Below, piece after piece: positions 57,645 to 64,000 of a stretch of 64,000 nt of DNA. The stretch spans positions 30,054,720 through 30,118,719 of the forward strand of contig OW028585.1 of assembly GCA_932294295.1 (NCBI GenBank). Direction: 5' to 3'. This DNA is from Alitta virens. Taxonomy: Eukaryota > Annelida > Polychaeta > Phyllodocida > Nereididae. Positions within the stretch are counted from its first letter, which is position 1; each line of letters starts with the position of its first letter. The position numbers and the translations under genes are program-made. The notes below the pieces were generated by a model that had not been told where the DNA came from, did not search any database, and saw nothing but the letters and a program-made list of their open reading frames with translations.

Positions 57645-58275
57645 CAGGTGCAACCTCACAGTTAAGACCACCCTTGGGAATCACTGAAGTGGTCTTAATA
57701 TCGAGGTGGTCTAAATATTGGATAGTTTGTATATACAATGAAACCTCACAGTTAAGACCACCCTTGGGAGTCACTGAAGTGGTCTTAATATTGGATAGTT
57801 TGTATATACAATGAAACCTCACAATTAAGACCACCCTTGGGAGTCACTGAAGTGGTCTTAATATTGGATAGTTTGTATATACAATGAAACCTCACAATTA
57901 AGACCACCCTTGGGAATCACTGAAGTTGTCTTTAGATCGAGGTGCTCTTAATTCTGAAACTTTACTTCAAGATTATTTTTTGGGGACCAAATCTCTTCCA
58001 CATACAGTGGAATCCCAAATTTAAGACCACCCTTGGGAATCACTGAAGTGGTCTTGATATTGAGGTGGTCTTAATTCTGGAATTTGGTTATACTGTAATC
58101 GAAACCTTGGGGCCCAGTGAAATGTAATATCGAAGTGGTCTGAATATCGTGGTAGTCTTCATTTTGTAACCTTGTGTGACCTTCTAGAATCTAATATGAT
58201 TTATAATACTGATAGTTTTGGAACCCACAAATATGATCTTTAAATCGAGGTGGTCTTAATATTAAGGTGGTCTTT
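57645..58275. repeat. TTAAGACCACC / GGTGGTCTTAA tandem array
   Basis: Units of about 73-90 bp start at about 57650, 57740, 57813 and 57886, with a further copy at about 58007: AAACCTCACAGTTAAGACCA, CCCTTGGGAGTCACTGAAGT, GGTCTTAATATTGGATAG. Each unit is internally palindromic (TTAAGACCACC ... GTGGTCTTAA). Later copies (to 58275 and at 58515) are diverged. Confidence 0.85.
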
Positions 58276-58602
58276 ATTGTGTAACCAATAATGCTCATTT
58301 CAGTAAACCTTCGCTATTCTAAGTCTAAGATTATCACGGTTATAATCTAAAACATTCTGAACACACAAATGGTCTTAAAATCTAGGTAAATAAAAGCCAA
58401 TATCTTTTTACACCGAAGTAAGAATTTCATGATATTCAGAGGTCAAGTTTCATTATAATACCCTATACCATATTCTGGCAAAGTTTGATTTTGATTGCCC
58501 ATGACCTTGAACATTGGGTGGTCTTAAGTTTTTGGTCTGAGTGCATCTGCAGTTTTTCAGCCATTCTAACAGTTCTAACTGACCTCTAGTATTGTAGGTT
58601 GA

Positions 58603-58787
58603 CCAATGGGAGGGCAGTATTTCTAAGAGAGGCGCGATCTATTGGTTTTGGCAGGGAGCAGTGTGGAGTGTGTAGAGAAACCTCGCCCACATTGGTCCGA
58701 GCCCTGAATTGGCTAGACCCTTTTCATTGATAAGGCGCTGTGGTTGTCATGGCGACCGTGTGTGGGAGGTGGTCCCTAGTGACGTCA
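58603..58787. promoter_or_regulatory. CCAAT / X-box / CRE regulatory cluster
   Basis: Within 185 bp: CCAAT at 58603-58607, three inverted CCAAT boxes (ATTGG at 58641, 58691 and 58708), an RFX X-box GTTGTCATGGCGAC at 58743-58756 and a perfect CRE TGACGTCA at 58780-58787. The stretch is GC-richer than its surroundings. X1 (RFX), X2 (CRE) and Y (CCAAT/NF-Y) boxes are the parts of vertebrate MHC-II type promoters and also occur together in ciliary promoters, though here the spacing and order differ. No first exon is obvious within 1 kb downstream. Confidence 0.5.
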
Positions 58788-59214
58788 TCACATTCAATGG
58801 AACGATTTGGAGACACGCAGCGCCCCCACTCGCGAGTTTGCTCCAAACAGCAGCAGCATCCCTGTCTTAAGGCTCTGTACGTTGGTGGATAAATTGGCAA
58901 AACAATTCAGATTTTTCTGTTTGGTTTTGATTTTTTTAAGAGGGAGGGGGTGTTTGATATATTTTATCTCCTATAGATAGAAGAACCCCCACACTATATT
59001 CTTGTAAATGTGATGGGTTTTGTGGTTGCTTAATCATGATTTGATATTAGAACGATTTGGAAACTATTGTTCTTGCCCAGGGAAAACAGTATCATCCGCA
59101 ATGACATATTCCCACAGCTAAATACGGATTGGAGTCTCTTGTAAGATATATATGCATAATCACTGCAATGGCTTTATTGGATATTTCTTGAACCTTTAGC
59201 ACCTAGGTTTTGTG

Positions 59215-59370
59215 AATAGAATAGAATAGAATAGAAAATAATAGAATAGAAAAGAAAATAATTTGATAGAATTATAATCATGGCCTTTTATTGGATATTT
59301 CTTTTACCCAAATAAATCACTTGGGCTGTGAGCAGAATAGAATAGAACAGGAAAGAATAGAATAGTACCA
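59215..59370 (+). repeat. (AATAG)n repeats
   Basis: GAATAGAATAGAATAGAA at 59215-59240 and AATAGAATAGAACAGG at 59335-59365 with AT-rich sequence between. Confidence 0.8.
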
Positions 59371-59816
59371 ACAATTTGCAGCCCTTGAAAATTACTTCTA
59401 TTCGCTATAGATTATTTCTTCGTAAGAGATGACAATTTCATTCTGTGATCGATATTTGATACCAAAATAATTGGTTATATAGCTTAATAAAGATTTATAT
59501 ATAACTATATAACTGCAGCATAACTATATATATATAACTACAGCATATTCTGTATAAACAAAACTGTTGTGATCTCTTTAACAATTTTCAAGACAAATAA
59601 TAATACACTTTAAATAAACAATTAATATAAATGGAACAATGCAATATAATACTGTTCCATGTAGCTCACATACAATATATTATTTACAAGTGACAAATGA
59701 TGGCCATTGAAGTTATCATGTTGACATAGACTGAGGTTAGCACAAGAGTCCCCCTTAAGAGAAATCAATAATTTGTGGCTATTTATAGAACTGCTGCTTT
59801 AACGTTGGGGAGTCTT

Positions 59817-59849
<33 letters not shown>

Positions 59850-59969
59850 GAGAGCAAGATGTAGGGATGCTGTGATGCTGTGACAAAATGTATTTATAGA
59901 AAGGGGGTAAAAATAGACACTTTTAAAGGCTTACCATTTTTCACAACTTAGAGGCATATTGTACTGACT

Positions 59970-60055
59970 ATGTCTGTATCTATGACTATATATATGACTA
60001 TATCTATGACTATATATCTATGACTATATATCTATGACTATATATCTATGACTAT
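59970..60055 (+). repeat. CTATATATCTATGA tandem repeats
   Basis: Five or so units of about 14 bp (GACTATATATCTATGACTAT) directly upstream of a family 2 copy. Confidence 0.8.
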
Positions 60056-60061
60056 TTCTCA

Positions 60062-60245
60062 ATGCTACTGGCCTGCTTAGCCAGTTTATATGACCAGTTG
60101 CAGGCAGACGTTATGATGAGATGACAAGCTTTGGAGTCCACACCATGTCAAACTTTTACAGATTTAGCCCATGGGTGGGGTATTTTACTTGCCTCAGCAT
60201 AGACACCGAGTATGACGTGGCTGGTTTGCTCTCCCCAATTCAACA
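60062..60245 (-). mobile_element. SINE-like family 2 copy
   Basis: Minus-oriented: TCTCAATGCTACTGGCCTGC, TTAGCCAGTTTATATGACCA, GTTGCAGGCAGACGTTATGA, TTGGAGTCCACACCATGTCA, CCCATGGGTGGGGTATTTTA, CTTGCCTCAGCATAGACACC. Good match to the 46.9-kb copy in reverse. Confidence 0.7.
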
Positions 60246-60384
60246 TTACATTAGAGAATTCATTGACTACATCAGGCTGATTTGAAAAACAAATTTACAT
60301 TTAATATTGTCAAGATTGATTCCCCCTGAGACACCCCCTTTGTTTTTCTTTTTCAAATGTTTTGTCATACCATGAAAATCACCC

Positions 60385-61545
60385 CTCTTAATTGCAATCA
60401 AATTCTGGAATATTTCAAAATGCCATCATAGTCCATTTGCAATAACATTGTCAACAAGACTTTGAATTAGCAAACATAGATCCCCAAAGCCCTTTGAGGA
60501 TGTATTGCATCATATCAAAAACCCCTTAAATAAATTTCAGCCTTAATTACAATCAAATGCAAAATTGTTTCGAATCCCTAAATTTTATCAAATTGCATGG
60601 TAGCCCAATTAAAAAAAAACTTTTATTTACCAGCAAATATTTTTTTGAGAATCATAGTAATGCATCCAAATATTCTTTTGAGAACCCCCTTCAAATCATA
60701 GTAATGCATCATACTGGTTACAACACCCTTAAATGAATTCCATCCGGGGCCTTAAATCTAATTAAATTTTGGATTATTTCAAATTCCATCAAAATCCTTA
60801 CATGCCCCATTTACAAAACACTGTCAACAAAGCATTGATTCACCAAATATTGACTGGTAAATCATGTAATTTTATTAAAAAAAACCACTTGATGCTTCAT
60901 AGGGCACTTACATAAAATTCCTTTCAAATTCTGGAATATTACAAATTCCATCAAATTCATACCCCGATTTACAAAACACTGTCAACAAAGCATTGATTTA
61001 GCAGATATTGACTCGAAAATCATGTAATTTGATGAAAAACCACTTGATGCTTCCATTGGGAATTTGGTAGACCATAACAGGACAAAGTATTGCATCATAC
61101 TGGTTACAAACTCTTAATAAAATTCATTTCATAAATCCAGTCAAATTCTGGAATATTTCGTATTGAAATTCCATCAATTTCCATCAAAATTCCGTTATAC
61201 CCCATTTACAAAAACAGTCAACAAAGCATCGTTTTAACAAATATTGACTCGTAAATCTTGTAATTAGATGAAAAACCACTTGATGCTTCCCATAGGGCAA
61301 TTTGTCGACCATAACATGACATAATATTACTTCATACTGGTTACAAGTTCTTACATAATATCCATTCTTTAATCCAATCAAATTCTGGAATATTTCAAAG
61401 TAAATTCCATCAAAATTCCATCATATCCCATTTACAAAAACAGTCAACAAAGCGTTGATTTAGCAAATATTGACTCGTAAATCATGTAATTTGATGAAAA
61501 ACCACTTGATGTTGCCATAGGGCAATTTGTAGACCACAGGCATCG
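60385..61545 (+). repeat. Diverged satellite-like tandem repeat, period about 160-370 bp (mostly about 230)
   Basis: The phrase CCATTTACAAAACACTGTCA, ACAAAGCATTGATTTAGCAA, ATATTGACTCGTAAATCATG, GATGAAAAACCACTTGATGC, TTCCCATAGGGCAATTTG recurs with GTCAACAA at about 60450, 60822, 60981, 61217 and 61442. AATTCTGGAATATTTCAAA separates units. The last two periods are about 236 and 225 bp. Non-coding. Confidence 0.85.
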
Positions 61546-61799
61546 AAGGGTTAACACTGGAGTCTGGTGAGTCAGTCTCTGTTTACCTTCATCATTGGAG
61601 ATGCACAGCCATGGATGGTTGTGTTGTCCGGAGGATGGGAGAGGATAGGGCGATAAAATGGTTGATTGATGAAACTGGCTAATGGTTGTCTTTTTTTTTT
61701 TTTTGCTATAGAATTGTCTTAAGGTGAAGATGCGATTCACTTGAAAATAAAAATTTATAAAACATTTTTTAGAACCTATTTTTTTTTTCATATATATAT

Positions 61800-62107
61800 A
61801 TATTTTTTATAATATATTATTTGATGAAATTATCAAATATACTTTGAATATCAATCGTAGTTTCAGCTTGCACGTTTTATTGGCAATCAATTGATTAACC
61901 CTGGTATTGAAATTGGGTCAGTAGTTGACCTAGAAACGTACATTCAGAGAAGTTCAATGCAGTGACAACACCGCTGACACGAATTATTGATTTGAAAGAA
62001 ATAAACCAAAATACATTTTACGTGTATTTACAATCAGTATTGTCAGTGTACTTAAGAACAGGATTTTGTAATGTCTGGGTTAATTCTACAATGGAAAATA
62101 CAAAATA
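61800..62107. other. Gene-free stretch
   Basis: Nothing recognised; AT-rich sequence between the satellite-like array and the TTAAGACCACC-type element. Confidence 0.4.
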
Positions 62108-63315
62108 AACATATACAGTGAAGCCCTTCAGATAAGACCACCCAATATTAAGACCACCTCAATTTTAAGCTCACAAAATGGTCCATGACTGTAATGCAAT
62201 GCTAAGTTCTAGAATTAAAAATACCTTGATATAAGGTCCTAAAATAGTTAAAATAAATTATTAAAAATATATATTATAATTGTTATACCAAGATTTTACC
62301 CCTGTTTACTGGCAAAAAAAAAAAGTCTTTTGAATTATTTATTTATGAATATTTATTAATTGCTATATACATTTTTAAAATTAATATCACATAGTATTAA
62401 AGTGAATGTTTATCACATCGAGCCTAAATATGCTAAATAGTTAATTGAAAGTTTTGTTATGATTGGATTCATGGACTGTGCAAGTGTACTATAGTAAATT
62501 GTTGCATCAGTGAGGTGACTGTAATATCGATTTTGTTCTATAAATAGCTTTGTAAAGGTAGGTTAGTCAATTATTTGGTCAATATTTTATGGTTTGTTTT
62601 GATGGGGTACAATCTGCAGTGGAATTGCTCATGCTGTCAGATTAACATAAGTACATTGCGTGAATCACATACCACAGCAATGAGGTCATATGACTTATAT
62701 ACTTGGGATTTACATATAGAAGTATGTATACATTTATGTGTATATTATAGTATAGTGCAACCTCGTAATTAAGACCAACCACCCTTGGGAATCTCCCTTG
62801 GTAATTACCCTTGGGAATCTCCATTGGGAAGTTCCATTGGGAATCTCCATTGGGAATCTCCCTTGGGAATCACCCTATGGAATTACCTTTTGGAAACACT
62901 AAAATGGTCTTAATGTCGAGGTGGTCCTAATTCTATAGATTCTTATATTGTATTCAGTTTTACAAATGAATGAATTGGTCTTAAAGTCGAAGTGGTACCT
63001 CACAATTAAGATAAAAAATTATTGAAGTGTTTGTAATACTGAGGTAGTCTTAATTCTGGAACTTTTTTATTGTGCAATGTGATCAGTTTTGGGATTCAAT
63101 TGAATTTGGTCATATTATCATCTTAATTTATCAGAAACTATTAAGGATTCTGATTTTATTTTTTCACTGCCAAATGCAGTAGCCCAAGTATGACAATTTG
63201 GCAAATTTACATTGGATTCCAAAAAGGGGCAGTTTAAAGAAAAGATTCCCTTTAACTATTCTTAATATATCTGAATATTGGGTGGTCTCGCATGTTGGGT
63301 TCCACAGTATAACAT
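62108..63315. mobile_element. Probable DNA-transposon remnant with TTAAGACCACC-type ends
   Basis: Left end CATATACAGTGAAGCCCTTC, AGATAAGACCACCC; right end GGGTGGTCTCGCATGTTGGG, TTCCACAGTATAA, an imperfect inverted pair. Internal repeats of the same motif at 62757-63060 (CAACCTCGTAATTAAGACCA, GTGGTCTTAATTC). Ends of the form CAGTGGAACC suggest a pogo/Tigger-like or related cut-and-paste element (inference). No transposase frame. Confidence 0.5.
62772..62890 (+). repeat. 12-bp minisatellite (CCATTGGGAATCT)
   Basis: About nine units of CCCTTGGGAATCTC / CCATTGGGAATCTC / CCTTGGTAATTA within the TTAAGACCACC-type element. The unit is a slipped copy of the CCCTTGGGAATCAC segment that is single in the 57.7-kb array. 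Confidence 0.8.
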
Positions 63316-64000
63316 CGTGGTCGTATCAGTGAAGTTATAAAACGAAATAATGTGGTTATAATTTAGACAATATCTTATTAGGCCTTCGATGAATTCTTCA
63401 ATAGAAACATGATATACAGCAATAAGTAGACCGAAATATTGCTGTCATTTGCGAGCACACCGATAGGCAGTTTGTCGGACTAACAATATGCACAGCAATA
63501 TTTTCTGTAGAATACAGCAATAGTTAGTGTGGTAGACAACAATAGTCAGAGTAAACTTTGTATTTTGGAATTTGGCAACGATTGAACGACAGAAAAATCA
63601 TGGAACAACTCATGACTTACAAATTAAATTCTCATTTCAAACATCAATTGACATTCCTGTGGTATAATTGAGATTCATTGTTTGCCCACTGTAAAATTTC
63701 CCAGATATATTGTTTGCAAAGCTATGTTGGAATTTATCGATATGAATAATATATACAGTAGAGTTATGAAGTTTAATCTTCGATAACATTGAAGTTGAAA
63801 ATTCCATGTCTTTGCCACATTACTTGTAAATGTAGCTGCTAAATACATTTACATTAGACATTGTAAAAGTCCATTTTAACATCAACTCCTAAGTCCCAGC
63901 TTCTGGTAATTACTTTAAAATATATTTCCAGAATTACTGCAACATGTAAAACCTAATGGAATTTGACATGATATTGTCAAGCTAGCCTAAAATAGCTCTT
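63316..64000. other. Gene-free stretch at the right edge
   Basis: Apart from the inverted dispersed repeat at 63428-63482 and a nearby ACAGCAATA.. repeat, nothing recognised. Confidence 0.4.
63428..63482 (-). repeat. Two-copy inverted dispersed repeat, copy 2
   Basis: Reverse complement of the 54770-54835 segment with about 10 bp difference in the middle. No coding frame. Confidence 0.65.

Noticed and set aside
57645..57960. CRISPR-like array because of regularly spaced repeats.
   Set aside because: Units are palindromic tandem repeats without unique spacers, in a eukaryotic genome.
58603..58787. True MHC-II-type SXY promoter.
   Set aside because: The order and spacing of X1, X2 and Y differ (CCAAT boxes upstream, about 24 bp between X-box and CRE). 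Reported only as a cluster of the same site types.

Overview
The window is eukaryotic nuclear DNA from an invertebrate animal. The genes are split by GT-AG introns, the sequence is AT-rich, polyadenylation signals are AATAAA, and the intergenic space and introns are full of SINEs, small inverted-repeat elements and simple repeats. Three protein families read out clearly as metazoan orthologues. A marine deuterostome such as an echinoderm or hemichordate would fit, but this placement is an impression and not a measurement.

Layout. (1) 77-5715 (+): the last five coding exons and the long 3' UTR of a PALS2/MPP6-MPP2-type MAGUK (end of the SH3-hook region plus guanylate-kinase-like domain); the gene is cut by the left edge. 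(2) 6699-9175 (-): a complete five-exon 4'-phosphopantetheinyl transferase (AASDHPPT), tail to tail with the MAGUK. (3) 10174-16558 (+): a complete OLA1 (Obg-like ATPase), head to head with AASDHPPT across about 1 kb. (4) 17710-28960 (-): a six-exon gene of about 488 codons that I do not recognise, with large introns full of mobile elements. (5) 29066-30399: a terminal-inverted-repeat element with an internal minisatellite built from its own terminal motif. (6) 32243-42360 (+): a 17-exon gene for a 769-residue protein with an N-terminal GHKL (Bergerat) ATPase fold, a central coiled coil and a C-terminal C3HC4 RING finger. It is the least conventional gene here and the best candidate for an undescribed system. 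(7) 42.9-64.0 kb: no gene I can assign with confidence. There is a candidate promoter and first exon at 43.2-43.55 kb, several RFX X-box matches, a CCAAT/X-box/CRE cluster at 58.6-58.8 kb, and many repeats.

The genes do not form an operon. PALS2-like (polarity scaffold), AASDHPPT (carrier-protein activation) and OLA1 (ribosome-associated ATPase) are ordinary cellular genes that happen to be neighbours. A stretch of about 320 bp just upstream of the GHKL-RING start exon is present a second time at 49.45-49.78 kb without the coding part. That suggests a promoter duplication, or a lost or rearranged paralogue.

Mobile DNA: a tRNA-Gly-headed SINE (four copies, with target-site duplications), a second dispersed SINE-like family (about a dozen pieces), at least three inverted-repeat (MITE-like) families with three or more copies each, non-LTR retrotransposon reverse-transcriptase remnants, and arrays built on a TTAAGACCACC/GGTGGTCTTAA motif.
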